The notes under the pieces were generated by a model. The model was not told the DNA's origin and made no database searches. It saw only the letters and a list, made by a program, of their open reading frames with translations. Both the position numbers and the translations under genes were made by a program. A stretch of DNA of 64,000 bases from Metaphire vulgaris. Its lineage: Eukaryota; Annelida; Clitellata; Crassiclitellata; Megascolecidae. The stretch lies in NCBI GenBank assembly GCA_018105865.1, contig CM030835.1:3702316-3766315 (forward strand), in the 5' to 3' direction. Positions 42,572 to 56,100 of this stretch are shown in pieces (positions within the stretch are counted from its first letter, which is position 1; each line of letters begins with the position of its first letter).

Positions 42572-44405
42572 AGTTATCTTGTATGTTTTGCTCAGCTTCA
42601 GAGCTTAGAAGTCAAAAGACTTCTAACACAGACGCGGGGAGTCAATTTTAAAAGCGACTTATTGTGACGACTGCTGGAGATATCCTGTGATTTTGGTGCT
42701 TATTCTTTAGTTCGTGTCCTCATTCTATCTTTGCATGTTTGCAGGCTGGCAACGTCTATAAATTTTTCCTTGCTTCAATGATATTTTGACTGTTTTGAGT
42801 ATCTGGCCAATGAAATCTGAATTTTTTCACATGTAGATTTGAGCCTCATGCTTGTGTGGTAATTTGTTGCTTGTTTTAGTCGCCACATAGTTAAGTATGC
42901 CACAGGATAGTCGATTAAAATGAGCACAATTAATTGAAAGATATTTAAATTATGAGATTGTAATTTATGTACAGTATGGCATGTAATTTTTCTAAGTGCA
43001 ATCTGGACACTGTCATATTCTCTTTTGTGAATTGTATAATATGGATAGTATATTTTTCTTTGTATGTTCTTTATGAGTAATTTTAAAACTACATTTCCAT
43101 TTGTACATTTGATGAAAGCTCTTATAGTTCAATGTGATTAATTAATGATTAATTCTGTAGCACCAAAATCCTGCCTTTATATTTTCACCTGTTTTGCAGT
43201 AGTAACTTGTTGAGACTTTATGTATGGAAAGATTTATTTGATTTGTGCTATTTACTCAGTCTCTCACATATCCTAATTTCTTGCTTGGAATTTTTCAAGC
43301 ATTGAGCGTTAGTGATTACGGTAGCGTCTACAGTTTCGGGTTTTACTGAAATTTTCAATAGGTTTTACGCCCTTTATGAAATTCCGAATAGCCTTTTGTA
43401 ATTGTGTTGATCTGTAGGCATCATTGCTTGATTATTGTGCAATGCATCAAACTGTGCAATCACTTGAGTTTTTTTGTACACAGTGCTGTTCGGAGAGGTT
43501 TTCAGTTGACTCAGTGTTTATGATAGCACTTGAATTCCTAGAAAACAGCCATTTAGTCCTTTCAGGCCTCAGCCCCGAGTCTGACGAGATTTTTGATCTT
43601 GTTTACTCAGTGCAAACAGTTCACTACACAGGAAATTACGGAAATAAGTCGTTTTCCCGGTATACTGCAGTGCTGTCTGATGGTTTAAGAAGAAAATTTT
43701 AAAAGCATTTTTTATTATAGCGTTGAGAGAGCACCTCTGCTTCGAGAGGGTTAAGTTAACAGTGGGAGACATTTGTTGATTAATGATTGTTAAAAAGCCG
43801 TCTGTGTTTGTGCGGCAGTTCTCATCTTGAACGCTGTTTGACATGAGTTTGAATTTAAATTTGCAGATGTGTTGAGCCAGAGATTGGTGGTATGTTTTTT
43901 TTGTTCCAATTTACCTAAGGTAAACCTTTTGTGTGATGTTGGATTATGTTGAAAATGGTAGGAGAGTTTAGGGTTGTCGTCCGACCTGCCCACCTCGCAC
44001 AGCACCCGTGGTGATTCTTCAGCCGAAGCCTTCGTCAGTGGATAGAGTAGTGCTGATGACATTTATGATGTGATCACTGTAGTTATGACTTTTCTCTGAA
44101 TTGCAGAGGAAATCGTTCAAGTAATAGAGATGCTATAAATCCTGCAAAACCAACAATGAGGCCGTGGATGCTGTTTAGGGAATTCTTGCTCTAACAGGTT
44201 GTTTTAATTTGTGCTTAATTATACAAGTTTGGAATTCATTATAATAAAGATGCGTAAAAGACTCCAGTTGTGTCCTTTGTGCTTACTTGGACTTTGTTTT
44301 AATGTGGATGAATTTTGGTCTAAAAATGGTAGATTTCTTTATTCGACCTCGGTTGTTAAGTTTGCTGTTAAAGGTGATTTAGTGGCAAACTAATGATGTT
44401 GTGTA
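42572..44405 (+). other. Rab27 3'UTR and downstream flank
   Basis: AT-rich, no coding sequence recognised. The first clear AATAAA is at 44243-44248, so the 3'UTR may be about 1.7 kb. Confidence 0.4.
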
Positions 44406-44649
44406 CAGTAGCATAGCCAGGTTTTAGCACCAGAGGGAGCGGCGAGCATATTAAAAAGGTGCCACCTTTTCAATAAAGCATCGATGTGCAAAAAGATCCA
44501 CGTGGCAATGGAGGGTTGTTTCTATAATTTTTATTTATTTATTACATTTTCAAAATTAAAATAGAAAAATGAAAAAGGTGCTGCTTTTCTAAAAAATTTC
44601 TTCAGGGGGAGTGGCTGCTCCCCCTGCAATACCCCTAGCTATGCCACTG
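44406..44649. mobile_element. hAT-like MITE, CAGTGGCGTAGC family
   Basis: 244 bp, left cagtagcatagccagg, right ccctagctatgccactg, flanks GTTGTGTA (44398-44405) and GTTGTGGA (44650-44657), 7 of 8 matching. Confidence 0.8.
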
Positions 44650-47600
44650 GTTGTGGAGTGATTTTTGGCACAAGTGTTGTCTGCTGTTAGCTATTAGTGC
44701 CTTGTGCATTACCGCTTGATAATTTAAGTAAATAGCATGTTTGTCTTGAGATTGCTTCATCGCTTGTTGTCTAGCTTGATGTCACTTTCCAAGTATTTTT
44801 TATGCGACCCGTGCAATTCTAACATATGGCAATTCAGAGTGATTTATTGTACAATTTTCATAATTCTTTTTTCATCAGTGATAATTTAACGTTCAAAATT
44901 CTCTGGAGGTAAGTTTAATTATTGATACCCATATGAAGAAATAATATTTGGGAAAGAGGCGCTTTTACTATAAATTGTCGTTTGAATGCATATATTGCTG
45001 AGTCCAAATACAAATGTAGCATCATTTCATGTATTACTTGAAATTGACTGACTTGTCACTGAATTTTGAGTGAGTGCTAATGATATTTTTTATAATATGC
45101 GTCATATCACTCAGCAGTACTAAACCTGACAATGTGAGTTTGGTGTTTTTTCATGTGCTTTTAGTTTTGGTATTTAGTTCTCTCTTGAATATTGAATTTC
45201 AATTTATAGGATTATCTTTGGTAAATTAGAAATTTCGTGTTTATTTACTTACTTACTTACTTTGGTAACTGGTTTACTAATATGCTTGATTTTTTTTCTT
45301 TTGGTGGCAATTGGAATATTTATTTTGGGCCTTTGAGTTTGTTGTTTGTTTTGCTGGAATATTATTGGCACTTGTATCACTTTTTACAGATGCCGGCTGT
45401 TATTCTGATTGCCATCAAAAGGTTCCACCAGAGAGCTTTAACTAAAGCCTATATGCTGTTTTACTTTTACTTATAATTTTTCTTTTTTAGTTTTCTCATT
45501 TTATGATTGCTGTAAAGTTTTTAATTCAGGTGCTGATATTTGGATATTTGCACAATTCCTCTGACTTTGGGAATAACGTCAGCTAACAAAGTATTGCTTT
45601 GAATAGAGTTTAAGTCACACTATAATTGAGACTATGGGTAATAAACTTAATGATATTTTTTTGCATGCTTCTATTATGTCGTAAAAACCATTTTACTGTT
45701 TCATTTACCATAATAGTATATGCCAATAAAGCCTTCTCCTTGTTATTATGGTCTAATCCATTGTAATCTTACAGGTAAAAAATAGTTACAGTGTGGTTGA
45801 AGTTGGTAGGTTGTTGATATTATTTGAGGTTTGAAAAAATTCTCTGATGGTACAAGAAATGGTTAGTAAATGTAGTGGCAACGGGTTGAAAATTGAAAAT
45901 GAGAGGGCAATTCAATTGTCTTGGATTTTCACTTCAGTTTGGATTTGTGTAAAACGAACTGCCTCCTACGTGCTTTTGCTTACCAAGTACTTCTGTTTCA
46001 CTAACAGTCATTAAAGAATGCGTAGGTGTATGTATTTTTGACGTTTATGGATTTGGTTTAAAAGTACTTTTTGGATGGTTGTAATTTTTTCATAAGATTT
46101 ACCTATATTGTTGTATCTTATATATTTTTGTGAATAAAGTTTTCTTCCTTGTGGCAATATACAGAAAGTTATAAGTTTACTATTTTGCACCTAAATTTTG
46201 CAATTAATGCTGCGATAAACTGAGTAGCTACCTGCTGTTAGGAAATATTGTTACAAATGGTATTATTAATCATTTAAAATTTATTAATCATTTATAATTT
46301 AATCATTTATAATTTAATGTTTTCTTTCTTTTTGAGAGGAGGAATTTTTCACTTGCTGTCATGTTTTTATGAATATGCCTTATTATAAAAAGGCTCTTGT
46401 TTTGTTTGTAATTATATACATTGCCGTGTTTGAATTATAGATAACATTATAGTATATTGAATGCTTGAATTTGCTTAATGTTACTTTTGTTGAAATGTGT
46501 AGGCCTACAGTGAAACTGTGTTAATGTTGTATATAAGGGTCTATTCAAATGGTGTGATAATTAATGGGTGTTGAGGCGAACAGGAGTTGAATTTATGGCA
46601 GTGGTAATGTTTGGGATGTTTCAGCATTAATGGGAATGGCATTAAACCGGTTTGACTGTACATTAGTATGACGAGCGTTAGAGATTTCTGCATTTGATTT
46701 TTTCAATGGCATCTGTTTGTTGAGGTTATTGATCACAGTAAATTATGTAAAAATGGATGATTACTGATTTCTTTTGATTGGTATTACGATATATATGTAA
46801 CAATTTACACTTACGTATTCCTTATTTGTCATCTGGTCTTTGGAGATGTCTTGTGTTTGCTTTCTTCAGTTTGGAATGTGCAGTTTCGTAATAACGGCTT
46901 TTAATACTGGTAAGAGGTTCAGTCCACAAGTGAATTATTTCATCTGTGCTTTAACTGTTGAAAGTAAATAGAAGAGAATCTTTTTTAAAAATAGATTGGT
47001 TAAAATTTATGATTGCGTTTTATCATAGCGGATTTTCCGTAGAGGTAATTCATATCTGAAATGTTTGCCTGCTTCTTTTTATTGATATTATTAGTTCCAT
47101 TTGTCAACATAACTATTTTAAATTTTAATACAGTGAAAATATGGTGCATAATAATTAGTCAGAAGTTGTTTGGTATTACATTCTCACAATTTTTTCTTAA
47201 TTGCAGAGTTGTTTATAAGTTTATGCATCTTTTACAATTAAGAAATGATCTGTATCTCAGGATTCTATGTTTCTTTTCATACAAAATTAACCTTTAACAG
47301 TACATACCAGTAGGTTATTGCGGTCATTTGCTAGACTCGAGGAAATAAGGATTAAAGTTTTTTTGTCTTGAGGTTCTACTGTAATACTGGTAAATATTGG
47401 TGTTTAACCAGAAGCTTGGTACAGAACTGGAATGACAGTAGGCTTTAATGAATGTTGTAGAAATTTAGGACATTACTTATATAGTCGTGCACCTTCATTT
47501 TGGAATGTTTCTTTTCTAACTCAATCGGGACGTTTTACTCAATTTCTGTAGTAGTGTACCTGTATTAGTAATTGTAGTCTTATGTTTATTTATTATTATT

Positions 47601-48230
47601 TTAGTGAATTTATTTGCAAATTGTGTCTGTTGTAAGCTTAAAATTAGACTTTTGTACTCAGTGGCTTAAGCATAGCTCCCTGTCAATGCTGATCCTGTTA
47701 TATCATCTGGTTTGGAACATTCCAAAATGTGTCATCTTTCATTATTATCTGACAAAACTTTTTTATATTTTCTTGTTTTGATTAATAAAGGGATTCATCA
47801 GATGGATTGATGTCTGGTTCTTTTGGAATGGGGTTGCTAATTAAGAGGAATGAATTGTCATTTTATAGTGGCATTCATCAGAAGAAACCTTTTATTTTAT
47901 TTAATGACAATGTTACAAAATTACTATTTAATTAATTTTACTGATTCTGTTTTTTGTGTTATCAATAAAATGCTATGTAATTAGAATATGATTGCTGATT
48001 GCATCAGCAGATCTGCTATTGGTATTATACATTTTTGAAGCTTTGGCCTGCTAATATCATTTTAAATCTTACAGGACGGTTATGTATTTGTGCTACAATT
48101 AAGTGAAATAATCTTTTTTTCTGGTGGTTTGCTATAAATGACTGATTTTGAGGTGAATGAATTCTGCTAATTGACGTTTATATTATCTTTTATGACTGTG
48201 ATTGTGGTGGTTTATGTTCGATAATGTATG
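44650..48230. other. Intergenic AT-rich DNA, nothing recognised
   Basis: Several AATAAA sites (for example near 45726 and 46134) but no exon with family homology, no RNA gene and no intact element seen. Confidence 0.4.
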
Positions 48231-48422
48231 CAGTGTTTTATCCAGACTCCAGGCCTTTGGGGGGGAGGGAATTGAGGCCTTTGGAGGAAAATTGACTTGG
48301 CTGGAGGGGAAAAGACACAGTTTAATGCAAAATTTGTGTAAGTGCTGAGATTTTTGGGGGGAATGTTGAGGCTTTGGGGGGAAAATATCACCCCCCCCCT
48401 AACAGGCCTGGATAAAACACTG
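48231..48422. mobile_element. hAT-like MITE, GTTTAATCTAGACTCC family
   Basis: 192 bp, left cagtgttttatccagactcc, right ggcctggataaaacactg, perfect 8-bp target duplication AATGTATG (48223-48230, 48423-48430). Confidence 0.9.
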
Positions 48423-48430
48423 AATGTATG

Positions 48431-49114
48431 TATATTTAGCATTGCGTTCTATTAGAAAATAATCTGCAGCACATTTAGAATAGCAGTCATCATTGACTTG
48501 TAATATTCTGCAGTATTCTTACATTGAATGATTGACCAGTTTGCTTAATTTTATTTAATAAATTATTCAAGATACATTTTAATGATGTTCTTATTAATTA
48601 TTTATATTTATGCTTCATCTGCTGTATTAGTAGCTTGACCTATCATTTTCAGGTTTGAAAGAGTTACATTTATGAAATTCACATTTTGAAAGTCTACATT
48701 ATTAGTGAAATTGCCCTTGTAATGTTGTGCCGGTAGGTTTAAAGTCCTGCAGTGGATTTCTATGCAGGTGTATGTGCCGAGTTGCTTACGTGCTTAGTGA
48801 GAAAAATGAGTAAAATGTTAGACTGTCAAAAAAGAAGAAATAGTTAGTGGAAAGAGAGCAAGTAAATCCTTTTTCTGGCATTGTAATGACCACTGTAGTA
48901 ATGAGTTCTCATTTCTCCTGTTGAGAAGGACCTGTGAAATACTGACCCAGACTAGTCCTTATAGTGGGTTGAAACCATGCTTATGGAGATTTGGGATTTT
49001 GAAGTAAGCTGTCAGAAGCTGTAGAAGTACTTTGTTCCAGAGGGACTTGTGATTTAGAAATTTGCTGCAGACATGATGCCATCGTGTGCTAGCTCTCTTT
49101 CGGTTGGTGATTAG
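48431..49114. other. Intergenic AT-rich DNA, nothing recognised
   Basis: No exon with family homology, RNA gene or intact element seen between the MITEs at 48231 and 49115. Confidence 0.35.
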
Positions 49115-49527
49115 CAGGCCTGAGGAGGGGGTGCAGCCGGTACATTGTTTCGGGGCCCATGGAATTCAAAGGGGCCCGGGTCCAATGATGATGATGTATT
49201 AATGGTCTGAACTCTGAACAGAGTCTGACAGCGGGAAAGGGTAATCTTTGTCATGAGCTCAGGGGCCCCAGGGAATGTTTGCTTAGGGGTACGGGTCGAT
49301 GATGTTGAGTTATTAAAGCCATAAAAAGACTGACAAGTAAAAGAAGGTCATCAACACTTTTTCAGACTTGTACTTGTAATGAGGACCCGGAATTCTGCTT
49401 TGAAAAAGACCGGCAAGCAAAAAATGGTCCAACTTTTTCACATTACTTGTCACTGACTCACTGTGTCAGGTCAGGGACCCGTGAGTATTTTTTGCACCAG
49501 GGCCCGGAAATTCTCTCGGCGGCCCTG
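49115..49527. mobile_element. MITE with CAGGCCTGAG / CGGCGGCCCTG ends, long copy
   Basis: 413 bp with the same ends as 39244 and internal ctgacaagtaaaagaaggtc and ggcaagcaaaaaatggtcc motifs. Target duplication weak. Confidence 0.6.
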
Positions 49528-49689
49528 AATATTAAAAATGCTTCTTTAGCACCACATATACTTATATATATTATAATTAAGTTTATTATAATATTTTTAA
49601 AAATAAAATATTTTTAGATGTAACAAATATACATGTAGTGCTATTTTACATATTAGGTTCTTAGAATGACCTTACTCAGTGTGGCGGGC

Positions 49690-49880
49690 CTGTGCGGCAA
49701 TCTAGGCGAAACTTTTAACTTAGCTGTTGACATTCGAGAGACTCATCGTCGTAGTGTTGAAGTTCTCTGATAGTGATTCGCATTTAGTCTTAAAATGGCT
49801 TTATTATGAACGTCTTGGCCATTAAGTCGACGGATTATCTGCGTCGAAGATTTGTGCATTTGCCGTTAAAGTTTTTACAG
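49690..49880 (+). promoter_or_regulatory. Candidate PPIP5K promoter and first non-coding exon
   Basis: CpG-containing stretch in otherwise AT-rich DNA, ending in a strong donor tttacag|gtaatt at 49880/49881. It would splice to the acceptor at 53165, one base before the PPIP5K start codon. Inference from position and composition. Confidence 0.4.
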
Positions 49881-50145
49881 GTAATTTCTGTGCGCTGTTG
49901 GTGTGTGGTTGAATTCGGTCAATTCCAACCCAAATTGCATTTATTCAGAATAATTCATCATTTGCATGATTTATATTTATAGAATATAATATTTATTCAT
50001 AGACGATTTCTATTTTAAATTCATTATTTGCAGCACCGATTTCTCAGCTGGCGAATCGTAATGCGGTGTTTATGTCGGTTACGTTTTGTGTGTTGTTTTG
50101 AGGTATTGTTGCTGTCTTCTGGATTTGATAGAAAAGGGGATACAT

Positions 50146-50446
50146 TAGGGTTGCCAGATCTCCCGTATTTTACGGGAGCTCCCGTATTTCAGCCCCAGTC
50201 TCCCGTCTAACAACAATAATACTAATATTATTATAACGTGTTTGTAATATTGATTCACTACATGCATATGATGCAGTGCATTGAACAGTGTTGTTTATTG
50301 CTTTTTCCTAGTCTATACTCTATACTCTATAGTAATGCAGTGTAGTATAGCTCTAGCCATAATAATTCACAATGTGCCCCTGGAGTGGGCACATTGATCG
50401 CGGAAACAATCTCCCGTATTTCGACTTTGGATATCTGGCAGCTCTA
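50146..50446. mobile_element. hAT-like MITE with TAGGGTTGCCAGAT ends, copy 2
   Basis: 301 bp, same family as 17713-17986, perfect 8-bp target duplication GGATACAT (50138-50145, 50447-50454). Confidence 0.92.
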
Positions 50447-50471
50447 GGATACATAGTCTAGAGCTCTAGAC

Positions 50472-51037
50472 CAGTGCTTCACAAACTGTGGGAAGGACCG
50501 GTGCCGGTCCGCGAGCCCTTCTTTGCCGGTCTGCAACCTGAGTCGAGAAAAGCGAGGAAAGAGTTTCTTTCATGGTCCGCAACGTGAGTTGAGATAAATG
50601 AGAAAAGCAATAAATATTTTATCCTTTGAGAATTGTTCAAAACTGTTTAAAAACAAGATTCTATAGCACACACGATGACTTTAAAACTTTTTCTTAGCAC
50701 TGTTTTCATTTGTTCCATTAATTAAGGTTCTATTTTGCTCTCTTATTTTAATGTACTTTGGTGTATTGTATGTAACCACTTTTGAGTTGAGTTGAAATAA
50801 ATCATCATATTTATATTAAGATGTATAATTGAGGTTATATAAAATGTAAAAAATACAAATTACAAGGAAAAATTTTTTTATGACACTGTTTCCTCGTGCA
50901 AAATGAAAATTTTATGCCGGTCCGTGAATGTGAAACGTTCAATCAATTGGTTTATTAGTATCAAAGTCAGAAACCAAAGATCGTTAATAATATTACAATT
51001 CATTATTGGAAAAATATTAGTAGTTTGGGAAGCACTG
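50472..51037. mobile_element. hAT-like non-autonomous element, CAGTGCTTC ends
   Basis: 566 bp, left cagtgcttcacaaactg, right agtttgggaagcactg, typical hAT termini. The interior has ggtccg..cgcaac repeats. Flanking 8-mers CTCTAGAC and GTCTAAGT are only partly alike. Confidence 0.75.
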
Positions 51038-51045
51038 GTCTAAGT

Positions 51046-52619
51046 GATGGACATCCCATAGAGAGAAAACCCGAAAATAATCAAAAACAATTTAATACAC
51101 ATATAAAAGAACTTAGATATAAGTATGAGCAATGCGAATGTGAATACTAGCTAGTTAGAAGTAAATTTGGTAAAACTCGCGTAAACAATAGATGGAAGTG
51201 AAAATTTGCCAAGATTTTTCAACTGGATCTCCTTTGGGCTTTTTCATGTTTATTTCATTCTTTATTATTTACATCTTCTGCTTAAGTTTGCATGTCCTTT
51301 ATGCTTATCTGCTTCCTAGCTACACATATGATGTGTTTTTGATGATTACTTCGACCATTTCCCTGGATTTTCTACTGTGGATAGACTACCCAGAGTTGAA
51401 ACTTGAGCTGAGAATTATACTTTCTTTTGAAATATGTAGACATTCATTTGAAGCATCTTTGTGTTTTATCACTTGCCACTAATTTGTTAGCTCATGGCAG
51501 TGAGTGGAAAGAGAACTTATCTGCCTTGTTTGTGTCATAGGTTGGTTTGGCCAGACTAGGTATTGCTTTCTTGCACAGCTGTAATATTTTGTGCATCATT
51601 ATGTATAAGGTAATGTCAGAGATCAAATACCATTGATTAATCTTGATGCCCTCTCTGAGCCAGGAGAAGTGCAAAATATATAAATAAAGCTGTATTTTAA
51701 GTGTAAACATTTTTATGATAGATTTTTTATCTCATCCACATAGATGGTACCAAATCTTGCATTGCATTCAAAACCTTGATTTGCATTTTAGCAATAATTG
51801 TAAATAATTAACAAACCAAATTACAAAGGTTTTGTCTGCAGTACTGATACAAAAGGTTAGCTGTGGTTGAGAGTCAGGAGCCAGAAACTGGTATACTTGT
51901 TGCAGTTGAGTACAGTTCTAGAAAGTTCAGTAAGAGGAGATTTGGTGAAATGTCAGGGGCTTCTTTAGAATTCATCCAACCCTAACCATGTTTCAGGCCA
52001 GATTGTGGACCCTTATTCCAATTGTTATTAAATTTTGCATGGATGGTTTGAAAGAGGGATACAAATGCAAAACATTGGTGTATACCTCATCTGTTTAGCT
52101 TCCACAGAATCCGAGCAATTGCAAGTTGAAAAGGTCCAAAATTACGTGCAAATACACAGAACGCTGCATTCAATTATACTCGAGGTTTTATGGTAGGCCA
52201 GTTTCAACTGAAACATGTGCTACATGGTTAATTCAACCCTGGCACACATAGCTAGAGGTGCACACTGCACACTGTTGCAATGATGAACACACTGGTGCTG
52301 TACTTGACAGAGATGACCATGTATGTGGGGCTCAAGTTCCAGCTGAAATTGGTGTCAGTGCAATTATGAAATTGGTCAATTTTGCATGGGTACTACTACA
52401 TAGTGTATCTTACAAAATGAGATGAGCTTTCAATTAAATCAGTTTTTTAATTAAAGGCATCACAACTTTATGATTTTCTTGTTGGGCTTCTTGGGGTCCT
52501 GTTGGATGGAAATTCAACCAGCTTTGATGAGTTATGAAGTTTAGTTGGAGGGTTGATCTGCAGTGAAGGATCACATAAGCAGTTAGAAGTAATTAAGTGA
52601 AATTCGTCAAGGTCTAAGA
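51046..52619. other. Presumed PPIP5K 5'UTR intron sequence, nothing recognised
   Basis: No coding homology or RNA gene. An AATAAA near 51684 may be chance. Confidence 0.35.
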
Positions 52620-52965
52620 CAGGGGTGTCAAACTTATTTCATATAGCAGACCACATAAAAGTCTTTGTGGTTGTCGCGGGCCTGATTTGTGCATAAGGTT
52701 AACACGAACTACAGCAGACCTATTACACTAGGCAGTATAGAAAAGGGTGTGTTCACAAATTTTTTCAAAATTTCATTTCTATTGTATGTAAAAAATTTGA
52801 GTTTCATATATGTAATTTCCAATTTTCATATATGTACTTTTTAAATGAAGTAACTTTGCTTAAACATTACATTTCTTTCCTATTATTCAGCCACTTTCAC
52901 GTGGGCCGGATGAAAAGCTTTTGTGGGTCGTATCTGGCCCGCGGGCCGTATGTTTGACACCTCTG
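52620..52965. mobile_element. hAT non-autonomous element, CAGGGGTGTCAAAC ends
   Basis: 346 bp, left caggggtgtcaaactt, right gtatgtttgacacctctg, perfect 8-bp target duplication GTCTAAGA (52612-52619, 52966-52973). The gtcgcgggcc/cccgcgggcc subterminal blocks are classical for hAT elements. Confidence 0.93.
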
Positions 52966-53166
52966 GTCTAAGACAGATCCTGGACTTTTCAGATTTAGAC
53001 TGTGCATGTGGTTGAGCACTGGTATTTTGGTTCTGTAAAACTCAATGCCTGTTGTGAATCAGCTGTTGAAATCGGTTAATCTGATAGATCATATTATTTT
53101 ATTTGGATCTGATACATCAGATCTCATCATCTGAATATGAATTTGTTGTGTTTCTTGATTGACAGG

Positions 53167-56100
53167 ATGTCAAATTTGAACTTTATTGACAACCAGCAAG
53201 CACTTTACTTGGTTGGAGGTCATCCGCTTAGTTCACAATCAGCATCGTGCTCTGAAGATGTAAATATGGTTTCTTCAGAATTGAAATTCTTGTCATTTGA
53301 TGTGTTTACTTTTTTCAACTAACTTAAAAAATTCTGTATTTTTATATAAATTTATAATTTTGGAAGAATTCTTTGCCTTTTTGAAAGTGTTAGTATGTAT
53401 GTGTTGCGCTTTTGTGTATGTAATGAATGAAGTATGTTAACTTTTGTTTTAGCTGTTTCAAATGCACTAGGCTTTTAAAGTCAGAAGCATTGTGTGCAGT
53501 TTGTGTGTTATTTGCATGTGTGCATATTATATTTATAAGTAGGAGTGTATTTTGTAATGTAATGTAACAAAATATTTGTATAGCGCCTCTTCTGAAAAAT
53601 CACTCAGAAGCGCTCCCACAGCAAATTACTGTATATTGACAAAGAGATAAGTTTTAAGTCGTTTCAAAAAGAGGGCCATAGAATTAGGAGTTGCTAAGCC
53701 ACACATACTGGCATCAAGAAAATTTTGTATGAAAATATTTTACCATTTCTTTCTATGTATACTAGGTACATAAATAATCATAAGCAAATGGATTAATCAA
53801 TTTCAGGAGAAGTCAAGTGATGACGACGACTACCTGGGTGGTAGTGGTGATGATGACGACGATGATGATGATGATGACAACGACGACGACAGGAAAGTTA
53901 TTGTTGGCGTCTGTGCAATGGCGAAGAAATCAAAGTCTCGTCCGATGCAGGAGATTCTGGAGCGTCTTGCGCGCTTCAAGCACATCCAGACGTTGGTGTT
54001 TGATGAAAGAGTGATCCTTAACGATCCCGTAGACAAGTGGCCGGCATGCGACTGCCTCATTTCATTTCACTCGAAAGGATTTCCACTCGACAAGGCCGTT
54101 CAATACGCCGAAGTCTTCAAGCCATATCTTATTAATGACCTCATGATGCAATATCAACTCCAAGACCGGTAGGAATTTTCAGCTTAACAGTAACTATGCC
54201 ATAAATGTTGTACGGTCCATTATTACTATACAAAATGTTTTGATTTTAGTTCTGTGGCTTTTTATGTAAGCTATCTCTGCCATGGAATTTCGATTGTGAT
54301 AAAAGGCAATGCTGTTATGATAATATAAGTAAGTAAGCAAAGTCAAGATTAATGTGGTGACTAGTCGATAGACTGCGTGAACACATTACATGTAACTGAA
54401 TAACTTAATATGGTATGGTAGCATGAAACTTCACAGATAAGAGTTGATGCAATTATGCAGCTATATCAAGTGACAGAATGTAATTTGTGACATTCTTACT
54501 ATTTTAATTTTAACCTAATTGAGCTGTACATCATTTAGTACTGAAATATGGCATTTTAAGCTGTCAGATCATTGTTTTTTCATTTCACAGATGTTGTAGG
54601 TAAGTAGGCAGTCTTGCATAATATAAAGCAGTTGTTCACAAAGGTTCACGTTTTTACCTTTATATGGGGCCATAATTTAAAAATCATGAACACACATGCC
54701 AGGCATGCATATAAAATATTTAAATATAATGAGCTTTTGCATCACTTGAAAAAGTATCACAAGAGCACTCCCCCAAGTGTACATGTCAGATCAATAGTAA
54801 TGTTTCAAAAAGAGGAATGGTGTATTAATTATAAATTGTGATTGTGTTTTTGTTGTCTATAAAACCTGTTATACAATGAACCAGTTATCTTAAGAAAGCA
54901 AGACTTTCATTTTTTTGATACTCCTCATTCTCCTACAGTAATTGGCACTTGTGTATAGTATGATTTGGATGGAAGGTGCCCTATTTCTAGCGCTGTAGAT
55001 CGAAATTGAGAAGGCTAATATTGATTATTCTTGCATTATTTGAAGCAATGACGATGGGAACAAATGAAAACATAGTTTTTGACCAAGAATTTGTTCAATA
55101 CACTCAAATGTTTACATACTGTGTGTGTACATATGTGTGTATATATGTATAATTGTATATACACACACATATACATATCTTCATGCATGTCTAGAATTGA
55201 AAGGATTCCGGACAGAAATCAAAGTAGCCAGGGCATTGCCTGTTATTGCTGGGGTGTAGTTATGTCCGTATCCAGAATAGATTCTGATGACAGGGATTAT
55301 GTTCTTCTGTTATTCATTATTTTCCAGAATCGATGGTTTTCTGAGATAGTCTATGCTTGAAAGGCACACGAAAATTGGCGTTTTCAGCAGAAACATTTGT
55401 TGAAAATTTCTTATGTGTAAGAATGTTGCAAGCCAATCAAAACACCATGTAGGCCAAACCTGGCCCATAGACCAGGGTTTGCAGACTGATGTTGTAAATG
55501 AATAATGTTATTGATAATCATTTTTTAGGTACAGAGTTTACCAGATACTTTCTGAGCAAGGAATTGAAAAACCCCGGTCTGCAATTCTTAGACGAGATAT
55601 GTCAGAAAGTAAAAACTGCTTTTATACAGTTTTTATTAGTGTTTCTTAGCAATAGAAGGATGCTTTATCAAATTATTATTAATTTTTTTGAATTATTTAG
55701 AAATCAAGGTATGATATAAGAAAACTTATTCACACAGATTAAGTTCTTAAGATCCCAACATGCAATATATTATTTGACTATATAGTTGCTGAATATGTTT
55801 ATATTGGTCATACATGAACATTTTGAAAGCAGACAATAATTTGTAGCTTGAGTTGTGTAATTTTAAATATTTCACGATGACATAATCCGATAGTGGAATA
55901 CCTTCTTTCATTGTACGAATCCATTGGATCCACATGGGGATCTGGATCTGGTGAAGAGTTGGTTTATCCTTAATATCAACAGAATTCAGTTTTTGTCCAA
56001 ATTTTTTGTTATGTTGAAAGTTTCCTCGATGATATGTTAACAGTTTTGGTCTGTCTGCACTGTCTGTAATGTGTTGTTTGCATGATGTTTCAGATTCTGT

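Noticed and set aside
51192..51482. 96-codon open frame with hydrophobic stretches upstream of PPIP5K
   Set aside because: AT-rich, no family resemblance, and it lies in the presumed 5'UTR intron between transposon insertions; hydrophobicity follows from the base composition.
54591..54599. Possible 9-base microexon (acceptor tttcacag, donor gtaagt) in PPIP5K intron 2
   Set aside because: Joining 54168 directly to 55529 gives DRYRVYQIL, which matches the family without a gap; the microexon would insert unexplained residues.
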